A stretch of 12,135 nucleotides of DNA from CAYMOV01 sp964392085 (GTDB taxonomy: Bacteria > Oederibacteriota > Muellerivitia > Muellerivitales > Muellerivitaceae): contig CAYMOV010000078.1 of the NCBI GenBank assembly GCA_964392085.1, positions 1-12,135 on the forward strand, read 5' to 3'. This document shows, piece by piece, positions 6,198 to 12,135 of this stretch. The notes below the pieces were generated by a model. The model saw only the letters and a program-made list of their open reading frames with translations, made no database searches and was not told the DNA's origin. Position 1 is the stretch's first letter. Each line of letters starts with the position of its first letter. A program made the translations under genes and the position numbers.

Positions 6198-7016
6198 TCA
6201 TCGTAGTTGACTTGGCCGATGGATTCGGTAGGTTTTGTAAAGCTCAGTCTTTGTAGGCGGAGGATCGACCCCATGGCCTACAATATAGTCATTGTACAAA
6301 TCCATTTGTTTATCACCCACAACCAATCGATATTTACTTTCTTGGGCCGGAAGATACCCAAAAGCAACAATCAATTCACCCATTGATTCCGATCTAAAAA
6401 CGCGAAAATCGACAGCGCGGTAAAAGCCCCGTCGCTTAAGGACCATATCCAAATAATCCAAGAAAAAGGACTCTTCCATTTGTGACTGGTCATCCATCCA
6501 ATATTCGTGTCCATAGATGAAAAGCGAACTCAACTCAATGGCCGTTTTAATATCGGCGTCCAAATCACCTTTCGAAAGCCTCTTAACCAACTTGATCACA
6601 TGGCTCGAATACCATTCCAACGGAACGATTCGAAGAACCTCGAATCCAGCCTTTGTTTTTTTTAAAAACACCGCATAATCCCCGCTGGAGCTTGAGTACC
6701 CCAAGTCCCAAAATATCCCCCAAGAATTGATCGGGCCCTTAGCTTCACCCTTCGAGTTCACCAAAATTTTAGAATTTCCGAATCCTTCACTTGAATTTGT
6801 GATCGTTTCAACCGTCAACCCCTCTTCATGAAGCGCTTCTCGCAGGTTGGAAACCGTCTTGGGGACACAGATCATTAAATCCGCCGATTTATAAACAGAA
6901 ATGTTCCATTCATCCATCAGAAACCACTTCACTACAAAAGAGAGTATTACCAACACAAATATTAAGACTAGACCGAGAACGAGTTTGGTCATAAGCAGGA
7001 GAATCTTTTTTACCAT
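6198..7016 (-). CDS. Uncharacterised AT-rich single-pass membrane protein, 272 aa
   Basis: I do not recognise this family. The N-terminus is a short lysine-containing segment (MVKK) followed by one long hydrophobic stretch at about 5-33, which reads as an uncleaved membrane anchor; the remaining 240 residues, mixed helical and strand-forming, should lie in the periplasm. Notable stretches are INSWGIFWDLGYSSSSGDYA (96-115) and an acidic/aromatic segment around EYWMDDQSQMEESFFLDYLD. Only one cysteine is seen beyond the anchor. Two hand-counted lines (6661-6720 and 6841-6900) gave about 45-48% G+C, well below the flanking kdsC and acyltransferase genes, which suggests horizontal acquisition. The ATG at 7016 has only a weak ribosome-binding site. 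It lies 51 bases after kdsC and 24 bases before the TTG of the acyltransferase, on the same strand, so it is probably transcribed with them. An eight-base A run in the coding strand (6656-6663) is present but the frame is intact. Confidence 0.75.
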   Translation of the reverse strand: MVKKILLLMTKLVLGLVLIFVLVILSFVVKWFLMDEWNISVYKSADLMICVPKTVSNLREALHEEGLTVETITNSSEGFGNSKILVNSKGEAKGPINSWGIFWDLGYSSSSGDYAVFLKKTKAGFEVLRIVPLEWYSSHVIKLVKRLSKGDLDADIKTAIELSSLFIYGHEYWMDDQSQMEESFFLDYLDMVLKRRGFYRAVDFRVFRSESMGELIVAFGYLPAQESKYRLVVGDKQMDLYNDYIVGHGVDPPPTKTELYKTYRIHRPSQLR

Positions 7017-7067
7017 TTTGGTTCCATAATATTTTACGTGTTTTCGGTGGTTAAACCGAATCTGAAA

Positions 7068-7610
7068 TTAGAACATCCCCTTGGCGGCGCCCTTCTCATA
7101 GGTCGCCCTCACCTGGGCCCACCGGCCCTGGCGGCGCAGGATGGTCTCCACGACCTCGCGGAACAATCCCCGCCCCCCGGGGGTCTTGGTCACGTAATCG
7201 GCGGCCTTCTTGGCCTCGGGCCTCGCGTTGGACGGCGCCACCGACCAGCCCACCCGTTCCATGAGGGCCACATCGATGAGGTCATCGCCGATGTACACGA
7301 CCTCGGACAAGTCCAGTCCCCGGCCCTTGCACCAGGCCTCGGCGGTCTTCACCTTATCCACCCGGCCCTGGAACAGCTTCACCACCCCGAGCCGCTGGGC
7401 CCGGGCCTCGACGCTCTTGGAAACCCGGCCGGTCAGCCACACCACGGGCAAACCCGCCACCTGGGCCAGGCGGTGCGCCACGCCGTCATGCACGTCGAAG
7501 GCCGCGTACTCGGATCCCTCGTCGATGCCCAGGTACAGGCGGCCGTCGGTGAGGCAGCCGTCCACATCCGTGAGGATGGCCTTGATTCTTGAGAGGGGGG
7601 AAGTTGGCAT
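7068..7610 (-). CDS. kdsC: 3-deoxy-D-manno-octulosonate 8-phosphate phosphatase KdsC
   Basis: HAD-family (C0 subtype) phosphatase that hydrolyses Kdo 8-phosphate to Kdo, the last step before CMP activation; cytoplasmic, usually a tetramer. The 180-residue product shows every HAD motif: DVDGCLTDG at 15-23 with nucleophile Asp15 and acid/base Asp17, LTGR with Thr60, the lysine region RVDKVK (83-88), and GDDLIDVALM at 108-117 with Asp109, Asp110 and Asp113. APSNA (125-129) and the C-terminal GGRGLFREVVE (145-155) are specific to KdsC, the latter forming the tail that closes the neighbouring active site. ATG 7610 has GAGGAG about 12 bases upstream. It follows kdsD by 28 bases, the usual partner arrangement. 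Confidence 0.95.
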   Translation of the reverse strand: MPTSPLSRIKAILTDVDGCLTDGRLYLGIDEGSEYAAFDVHDGVAHRLAQVAGLPVVWLTGRVSKSVEARAQRLGVVKLFQGRVDKVKTAEAWCKGRGLDLSEVVYIGDDLIDVALMERVGWSVAPSNARPEAKKAADYVTKTPGGRGLFREVVETILRRQGRWAQVRATYEKGAAKGMF

Positions 7611-7638
7611 GGCGGGAATTCGCTCCTCGACCGTCGGA

Positions 7639-8607
7639 TTAACCCAGCCTGACTTTTCCCCGTCCCAGCAGGTCGTGCAGGTGCAACAGCCCCAAGGGCC
7701 GGTGTTTCGCGTCCACCATCACGAGTTGGTACACCGCGTTCTCCTCCAAAACCTGGAGGGCCCGGGCCAAGGTGGCGTCCGGCGAAACCGTGCGGGGATG
7801 GGCGTTCGAAAGCGTCTTGGCGGTCCAGGCTTTCGGGTCGGGATCCTTCAAGAGGGCGCGGCGCAGGTCGCCGTCCACCACGATGCCGGCCAGGACGCCC
7901 TTCGCGTCCACCACCAGGGCGCAACCCACCTTCTTATCGGTGATGACCCGGGCCACCCGTTGGAACCCGTCGGTCGGCTTCACCTTGGGCAGGGCGGCGC
8001 CCCGCCGCATGACGTCTCCCACCTTTTCCTGCAAACGGGCCCCCAGGCTTCCGGAAGGGTGGAATTTGGCGAAGTCCGCCGGGGTGAACCGACGGCGTTC
8101 CAACAAGGAGACCGCCAAAGCGTCGCCCAGGGCGAGGGCCGCGGTCGTGGAGGAGGTGGGGGCGAGGTTGAGGGGGCAGGCTTCCTTCGCCACACCGGCG
8201 TCGAGCACCACGTCGCAGACCTTCGCGAGGGAGGCGTCGGGACGGCCCGTCATGAGGACGATCCTGCAGCCGGACTTCTTGAGGAGCGGCAGGAGGACCT
8301 TGAGTTCCTCGGTCTCGCCGCTGTTGGTGAGGGCCAGCACCGCGTCCTGGCGGGTCACGGCGCCCATGTCGCCGTGGAGCGCCTGGGCGGGGTCGAGGGA
8401 AAAAGCCGGGGTGCCCGTGGAGGCGAGCGTGGCGGCGATCTTGGCGCCGATGAGGCCCGACTTGCCCATGCCGGTCACCACGACACGGCCCTGGACGGAG
8501 GCGAGGATCTTCACGGCGCGGTCGAAGGACCCATCCACCCGGCGGGCCAAGTCGACCAGCGCCTGGGCTTCGAGGTTCAGGACCCTGCGGGCGGTGGCTC
8601 GGCTCAT
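7639..8607 (-). CDS. kdsD: Arabinose-5-phosphate isomerase KdsD (KpsF/GutQ family)
   Basis: Interconverts D-ribulose 5-phosphate and D-arabinose 5-phosphate, the first committed step to Kdo; cytoplasmic. The 322-residue product has a SIS sugar-isomerase domain (about 35-175) with VTGMGKSGLIGAKIAAT (44-60), HGDMG (78-82), NSGETEEL (95-102) and KEACPLNLAPTSSTTAALA (141-159), then FHPSGSLG (182-189), then two CBS domains (about 195-252 and 262-320). Compared with the E. coli sequence as I remember it, the residues discussed for catalysis or binding are all kept: Lys49, His78, Glu101, Glu142 and His183. The segment before HGD reads LDPAQAL instead of VHPGEAA, a modest change. The frame is open to 8655, but ATG 8607 is chosen since it overlaps the upstream stop as ATGA, a sign of translational coupling, and gives the usual length. 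Confidence 0.94.
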   Translation of the reverse strand: MSRATARRVLNLEAQALVDLARRVDGSFDRAVKILASVQGRVVVTGMGKSGLIGAKIAATLASTGTPAFSLDPAQALHGDMGAVTRQDAVLALTNSGETEELKVLLPLLKKSGCRIVLMTGRPDASLAKVCDVVLDAGVAKEACPLNLAPTSSTTAALALGDALAVSLLERRRFTPADFAKFHPSGSLGARLQEKVGDVMRRGAALPKVKPTDGFQRVARVITDKKVGCALVVDAKGVLAGIVVDGDLRRALLKDPDPKAWTAKTLSNAHPRTVSPDATLARALQVLEENAVYQLVMVDAKHRPLGLLHLHDLLGRGKVRLG

Positions 8608-9338
8608 CCCTCGGCCTCGCCCTCGGCCTCGTAGAGGTAGCGGCCGCAGCTGCAACGGACCAGTTGGATGCCGAGGCGGATCTCATTGAACGTCTGGGCC
8701 GGCACGTTCCGGTGGCAGCCTTCGCAGATTTCCCGGTTCAGCACGCGTGCCACGGCCACTTTCTTGCCGCTGCGGCGGATGGCGTCGTACCCCTCGAGGT
8801 CATTGGGCAGTTCCTCCCGGGCCTTCCCATGGAGCGTCTCCCGTTCCTTCGCCTTCTCCCCGGCGGCCTTCTCCAAATCGGCCAACTTGGCGTCGAGCGT
8901 CTTTCGCTCGTCGGCCAGCTTCTTCCTCTCGGTGTCGATCCGCAGGGCCAGGGCCTGGATCTTCACCTTCACCTCGTCGTCCCGGAACATGGCCTCCAGC
9001 ACCTTCTCCTCGAGCTGGGCCTTGGCGGTTTTGGCCTCCTCGATCTCGTGTTGGAGCGCGTGGAACTGGTCGTTGCTCTTCACCTCAAGCAGTTGGGTTT
9101 GGTACTTGGCGATCTTGGTGTCATGGGTGCCGACCTCGATCTCAAGGGTCTTCCGGGCCTTGGCGATCTCCTCCTGGCGTTTCTTGCCGACCAGCATCTG
9201 GTCCTCGAGCGCCTTTACCTTCGCCTGGAACAGGCCGATCTCGTCCTGGACGGCCTGCTTCTCGCGGGCCAGCTGGTCCAGGGCCCCGTCGCATTTTTGG
9301 AGTTCCACCAGGCGTTCAAGGACTTCGGTCGGGTGCAT
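8604..9338 (-). CDS. C4-type zinc-ribbon, coiled-coil protein (CT398/FlgZ-like)
   Basis: The 244-residue product is a long charged coiled coil (about 5-175) with a C-terminal zinc ribbon: Cys205-x2-Cys208 in REICEGCHRNVP and Cys229-x-Cys231 in VRCSCGRYLY. This is the layout of the family that includes Chlamydia CT398 (CdsZ) and Helicobacter FlgZ, reported to bind RpoN or secretion components; in most bacteria the role is unknown, so no function is claimed. An earlier in-frame codon would start at 9383, but ATG 9338 is preferred as AGGAAA (9345-9350) lies 6 bases before it. It is the first gene of the LPS block, overlaps kdsD by 4 bases (ATGA), and is preceded by a promoter-like pair at 9374-9402. 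Confidence 0.85.
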   Translation of the reverse strand: MHPTEVLERLVELQKCDGALDQLAREKQAVQDEIGLFQAKVKALEDQMLVGKKRQEEIAKARKTLEIEVGTHDTKIAKYQTQLLEVKSNDQFHALQHEIEEAKTAKAQLEEKVLEAMFRDDEVKVKIQALALRIDTERKKLADERKTLDAKLADLEKAAGEKAKERETLHGKAREELPNDLEGYDAIRRSGKKVAVARVLNREICEGCHRNVPAQTFNEIRLGIQLVRCSCGRYLYEAEGEAEG

Positions 9339-9373
9339 CTTCGGTTTCCTATCGGTTCGATTTACAGGAGGCG

Positions 9374-9402
9374 AGTCTATCACGGCGATTGGATGGGCCC
9401 AA
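9374..9402 (-). promoter_or_regulatory. Probable promoter of the zinc-ribbon/kds block
   Basis: On the minus strand TTGGGC (9397-9402) and TAGACT (9374-9379) are separated by exactly 17 bases; they match three and four of the six sigma-70 consensus bases. The start site would fall near 9367, leaving a leader of about 28 bases with a good Shine-Dalgarno sequence. It is the only likely promoter seen upstream of the nine-gene LPS block. Confidence 0.38.
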
Positions 9403-9445
9403 GGGCCTAACGGGGAGCCTCCGCCGCAGGGGTTTTTGACCGCCG

Positions 9446-9474
9446 TTCCCGCTTCGGGCCCCTTCCCTTACAAT
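9446..9474 (+). promoter_or_regulatory. Probable promoter of the glycosyltransferase unit (leaderless layout)
   Basis: TACAAT (9469-9474), five of six matches to the -10 consensus, is preceded at 17 bases by a poor -35 (TTCCCG, 9446-9451). Only 9 bases separate the -10 from the ATG at 9484, so the transcript would start at or within a few bases of the start codon. No Shine-Dalgarno sequence is present. Confidence 0.42.
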
Positions 9475-9483
9475 GGGTCCCGC

Positions 9484-11622
9484 ATGAAACGCGCGACCCC
9501 TTCGTCCCGATCCCAGCCACTCGCCTCCCCGCTTCTCATCTCCCTCATTGTTTGGGGGGGCCTCGTCCTGTTGGTCCCGCCCCTGCGGCCGCTCCCCCCG
9601 TCCATCCTGCCGCCCTTCACGCCGATCCCCCCACTCGCCGACGCGGCCCAACGGCTCCGGATTTGGGGGCACCTAGCCCGGGTGCTCCTTTACGGGGGAT
9701 TCCTCTCGGCCTTGACTTGGGCCTGGGGCCGGAGGATCCGGTCCCTCGGCGGAAACACCCCTTGGTCCCTGGGGCTTGGCTTCGCCGTCGACGTCGCGCT
9801 GGGCGCCTCGGCCTTTTCGCTCTTGTCCGTGGGATTGGGGCTTTGCGGACTTTGGTTCAAGCCCCTGCTGGCGGCCCTCCTGGTCCTGCTGGCCGTGACC
9901 GCGCTCGTCGGCGCTTGGCGGCATCCCGGCCTCCGGCCCTTTTCCGGCCCGATCCGCGTCCCCAGGCTTTCCGCTTGGGGTTGGGCCCTGGCGGTCCCCG
10001 CGGTCGGGGCGATCCTTTTCGCCCTGGCGCAGGCCCTGGCCCCGGACGCGTTCTACGACTCCCTCGTCTATCACCTTCCCGTTGTGGAGCAATGGGCCAA
10101 TGTCCATGCCCTGACGGACATACCCGGCAACCTATACGCGCGGTACCCCTTCGGCGCGGAGTCGTTCTTCGCCTGGGGCGTCCTGCTCCAGGGTTCGGAA
10201 ACCGCCAAAGTCCTGTTGGTTTTCCTGTTCACCGCGTCGGCCTTGGGCGCCTCATCCTGGGCCGCTGAAAAAGGGGGCGTCGAAGCGGGCCTGCTGGCGT
10301 TCGCCTGCGTGGCCCTGTATCCCTTGTCCTCCATCAGCGCTTGGACCCTGCATACCGAGATCCCCGTCTTCCTCGATCTCTTCCTATATTACGTCGCATG
10401 GGAAAGGTTCCTGGGGAACCCCTCGAGGGGTTGGCTCCTGACGGCCGCCTGGTTCGGCGGGGCCGCCGCCGCGGCCAAATACCTGGCCTGGCCTTGGCTG
10501 GCTCTCGGGGCCTTGGCCGCCGTCGGCTTGTCCCGGGGGAAATCCCGCCGGGTGCCGGCGGGCCTCGCCTGGGTTTTGTTCCTTCTTCCCATCCTTCCCT
10601 GGACGTTGAAGAACCTCTGGGCCACCGGTAATCCCCTCTTCCCCTATTTTTCCATCGGCGCCCATCCCCTTCCGGCTTGGGCCCGGCAAGCCTTGATGGG
10701 GGACCATGAGGCGGGTTGGATCTTGGGCGGGGCGGGCGGGCCCCTCGGATGGATCCCCCGTCTCCTCCAGAACGGGCCTTCGTTCGGTTTTCTCCTCGCC
10801 CTTCTCCCCTTCCTGGCGTTGGGCCCCAAGCGTTCCCCGGGCCGGGACTTCTGGGTGGGATCCTCCCTGGCCTTGTTGGCGCTGACGGCCTGCGTCACCA
10901 CCATGTTCCGCCTGATGCTGCCGGTCCACCTGTTGGCTTTGGCCGTCGTGGCGGCGGGCCTCGGCGCGGCCAAGTCCAAGAGCGCCCTCCGGTGGGCGTC
11001 CCTTTTCGTTTTGGTGGGGACGATGCTGGCGATCCCCTCCCTGAAGCGGGTGGCTTTCGGCCATTACCAAGCCTGGGGAATCTGGTCGGGTCGGGAAACC
11101 CCGGAGGCCTACCTCGCGCGGCTTCCCCAAACCGATTACCTGGCGGTAGGCGCCCGTTGGGTCAAGTCCCTCCCTTCCGGGTCCAAGGTCCTGCGGATCG
11201 GGGACGCCCGATCCGCTTATCTTCCGTATCCGGTGATGGCCCAAAGCCCGTTCGACGAGCCGCTCCTCGTTCGTCTCGCGGGTGAATCCGCGGACCCGGC
11301 CGACTTGGCCCTGCGGCTCAGGCGTTTAGGGATCACCCACCTTTGGATCTCGGGAGCCGAGGGCGCCCGCCTGGCCGCCGGGACCCCCGAAGCCTGGGCC
11401 ATGGATCCCGCGGCGGCCGCCCGGCTTTCCTACTTTCTTTCGGACCACACGGCCTGGGTGGACGGCTTCCAGGATGAATGGCTGGTCGCCTTGAGGGACA
11501 GGGGTCCAGGCGAACACACCGGTCCCCTGGTCCTGCCCTGGTTGATGGATCCCATGGTCAAGGCCCGGGAAGCCCATCCGCAACCCGCGCCTCAAACCCC
11601 GATCCCCGGGAGGAAACCGTGA
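9484..11622 (+). CDS. Multi-pass GT-C-type membrane glycosyltransferase
   Basis: A 712-residue inner-membrane protein with about ten or more hydrophobic segments in residues 15-515 and a non-membrane C-terminal part (about 521-712). The first extracytoplasmic loop carries APDAFYDSLVYHLPVVEQW (186-204) and NLYARYPFGAESFFAWG (216-232), the aspartate-bearing pattern of GT-C enzymes that take sugars from polyprenyl-phosphate donors. LHTEIP (289-294), KNLWATGNPLFPYF (376-389) and FRLMLPVHLL (475-484) are further features seen in PMT_2/ArnT-like relatives. The substrate is unknown; lipid A, O-antigen, a glycolipid or protein are all possible. The frame is open far upstream because it lies opposite the zinc-ribbon gene, but ATG 9484 is the first ATG that gives a normal N-terminus; there is no ribosome-binding site, only a -10-like box 9 bases before it. 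The stop overlaps the next gene's GTG start. Confidence 0.8.
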   Translation: MKRATPSSRSQPLASPLLISLIVWGGLVLLVPPLRPLPPSILPPFTPIPPLADAAQRLRIWGHLARVLLYGGFLSALTWAWGRRIRSLGGNTPWSLGLGFAVDVALGASAFSLLSVGLGLCGLWFKPLLAALLVLLAVTALVGAWRHPGLRPFSGPIRVPRLSAWGWALAVPAVGAILFALAQALAPDAFYDSLVYHLPVVEQWANVHALTDIPGNLYARYPFGAESFFAWGVLLQGSETAKVLLVFLFTASALGASSWAAEKGGVEAGLLAFACVALYPLSSISAWTLHTEIPVFLDLFLYYVAWERFLGNPSRGWLLTAAWFGGAAAAAKYLAWPWLALGALAAVGLSRGKSRRVPAGLAWVLFLLPILPWTLKNLWATGNPLFPYFSIGAHPLPAWARQALMGDHEAGWILGGAGGPLGWIPRLLQNGPSFGFLLALLPFLALGPKRSPGRDFWVGSSLALLALTACVTTMFRLMLPVHLLALAVVAAGLGAAKSKSALRWASLFVLVGTMLAIPSLKRVAFGHYQAWGIWSGRETPEAYLARLPQTDYLAVGARWVKSLPSGSKVLRIGDARSAYLPYPVMAQSPFDEPLLVRLAGESADPADLALRLRRLGITHLWISGAEGARLAAGTPEAWAMDPAAAARLSYFLSDHTAWVDGFQDEWLVALRDRGPGEHTGPLVLPWLMDPMVKAREAHPQPAPQTPIPGRKP
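11608..11614 (+). promoter_or_regulatory. Ribosome-binding site fixing the GTG start of the YihY-family gene
   Basis: GGGAGGA lies 4 bases before the GTG at 11619, inside the last codons of the glycosyltransferase gene. With the GTGA stop/start overlap it supports coupled translation and decides for GTG, as no ATG fits the N-terminus. Confidence 0.6.
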
Positions 11623-12135
11623 GGCCTTTGTCCCCCCGTTTCGCCGACCGCCAGAAGCAACCGTTCCTGCGCGCCGCCTGGAAGGCGCTCCGGGCCCTCT
11701 TCGAAAGGCCCCTGGACGAGTTGAACCGCGCCCAACGGTTGTTGGTCAACTTGGTCCGCTTCATCCGGAGGACCCCCCACCGCATCCTGTACGACCGGTG
11801 CCTCTTCCATGCCGCGGCCCTGTCGTACCAGTCCCTCTTGGCCCTGGTGCCGATCCTGGCCCTGGCGCTCGCCATACTTTCCAATCCGGCCTTCGAGGAG
11901 GGCCGCACCAAGTTCCTGGACAAGGTGGTGGACGCGATTTACCCGGTGGATTCCCAGGGGTGGGGGCTGGAAACGTCGGACCGCGCGGCCCTCGCGCGCC
12001 TGAACCGGCAGGGCAAGACCCTGGTGCGGGATTCCATCTCGAAGTTCACGGCCGGGGCCGGCGGAATCGGCGTCGCGGGGTTGGCCGGCCTCCTGGTGGT
12101 GCTGGTGCTCCAATACCGAAACATCGAGATTTCCT
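11619..12135 (+). CDS. YihY/BrkB-family inner-membrane protein, N-terminal part (runs off the window)
   Basis: The first 172 codons are present. A basic, amphipathic cytoplasmic N-terminus (1-60) is followed by the family's hallmark first helix, FHAAALSYQSLLALVPILALALAIL (63-87), comparable to the AAALAYYTLLSLVP motif of YihY/BrkB proteins (once mislabelled ribonuclease BN). A second hydrophobic segment spans about 146-165, and the window ends in QYRNIEIS, where relatives continue into the conserved family motif before NRIW. The function of the family is unsettled; some members affect serum resistance or envelope traits. A loop of about 55 residues (89-143) between the first two helices is longer and more charged than I would expect, but is not diagnostic. 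The gene is translationally coupled to the glycosyltransferase. Confidence 0.85.
   Translation, partial: MRPLSPRFADRQKQPFLRAAWKALRALFERPLDELNRAQRLLVNLVRFIRRTPHRILYDRCLFHAAALSYQSLLALVPILALALAILSNPAFEEGRTKFLDKVVDAIYPVDSQGWGLETSDRAALARLNRQGKTLVRDSISKFTAGAGGIGVAGLAGLLVVLVLQYRNIEIS

Noticed and set aside
6656..6663. Eight-base A run (coding strand) as a programmed frameshift site
   Set aside because: The reading frame is intact on both sides and gives a coherent 272-residue product; no stimulating stem-loop or overlapping continuation was seen.
9436..9474. TTGACC with TACAAT as a sigma-70 promoter
   Set aside because: The spacing is 27 bases, far from the 16-18 needed; only the TACAAT box with a weaker -35 is retained.
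8668..9483. N-terminal extension of the glycosyltransferase frame across the zinc-ribbon gene
   Set aside because: The extension is Ser/Arg/Trp-rich shadow sequence opposite a real gene; the membrane protein begins naturally at ATG 9484.

Overview
This is a high-G+C window, apart from two AT-richer genes, from a Gram-negative (diderm) bacterium that makes lipopolysaccharide. Genes for Kdo synthesis (kdsD, kdsC), late acylation of lipid A (an LpxL/HtrB-type acyltransferase) and LPS export (lptC, lptA, lptB) lie on one strand. The sequence does not settle the phylum. A kds-lpt block beside an actinobacterial/archaeal-style phosphatidylinositol gene pair fits a deltaproteobacterium-like lineage or one of the poorly sampled candidate phyla, but that is inference.

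Layout, left to right. (1) 2-226, minus: start of an amidohydrolase, cut by the window edge. (2) 292-2197, minus: a self-contained phosphatidylinositol unit. It has a promoter-like site with a perfect TTGACA box, then a CDP-alcohol phosphatidyltransferase of the phosphatidylinositol-phosphate synthase type, then inositol-3-phosphate synthase, and ends in a textbook intrinsic terminator. (3) 2258-9338, minus: the LPS block. Read in the direction of transcription it is: C4 zinc-ribbon coiled-coil protein, kdsD, kdsC, an AT-rich membrane-anchored unknown, the lipid A-type acyltransferase, a second AT-rich unknown, lptC, lptA, lptB. Most junctions are tight (a 4-base overlap, or gaps of 5-51 bases); the widest gap, 95 bases, is before lptC. 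(4) 9339-9483: divergent promoter region. (5) 9484-12135, plus: a large multi-pass GT-C-type glycosyltransferase whose stop overlaps the GTG start of a YihY/BrkB-family membrane protein, which runs off the window.

Working together: KdsD makes arabinose 5-phosphate and KdsC dephosphorylates Kdo 8-phosphate, giving Kdo for the LPS inner core. The acyltransferase finishes lipid A. LptB, LptC and LptA are the motor, inner-membrane stalk and periplasmic bridge that carry LPS outward. The adjacent inositol genes should make phosphatidylinositol phosphate, so the region looks devoted to envelope lipids. The GT-C protein may add sugars to a lipid-linked envelope glycan.

Points of most interest: a phosphatidylinositol operon next to LPS genes in a diderm; two AT-rich uncharacterised genes inserted into the otherwise conserved kds-lpt order; a five-copy heptanucleotide repeat that codes for the C-terminal tail of the acyltransferase exactly at one insertion junction; and two promoter-like boxes placed 9 bases before start codons, suggesting leaderless mRNAs. 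I found no RNA genes, CRISPR arrays or recognisable transposons. No gene-free stretch exceeds 300 bases.
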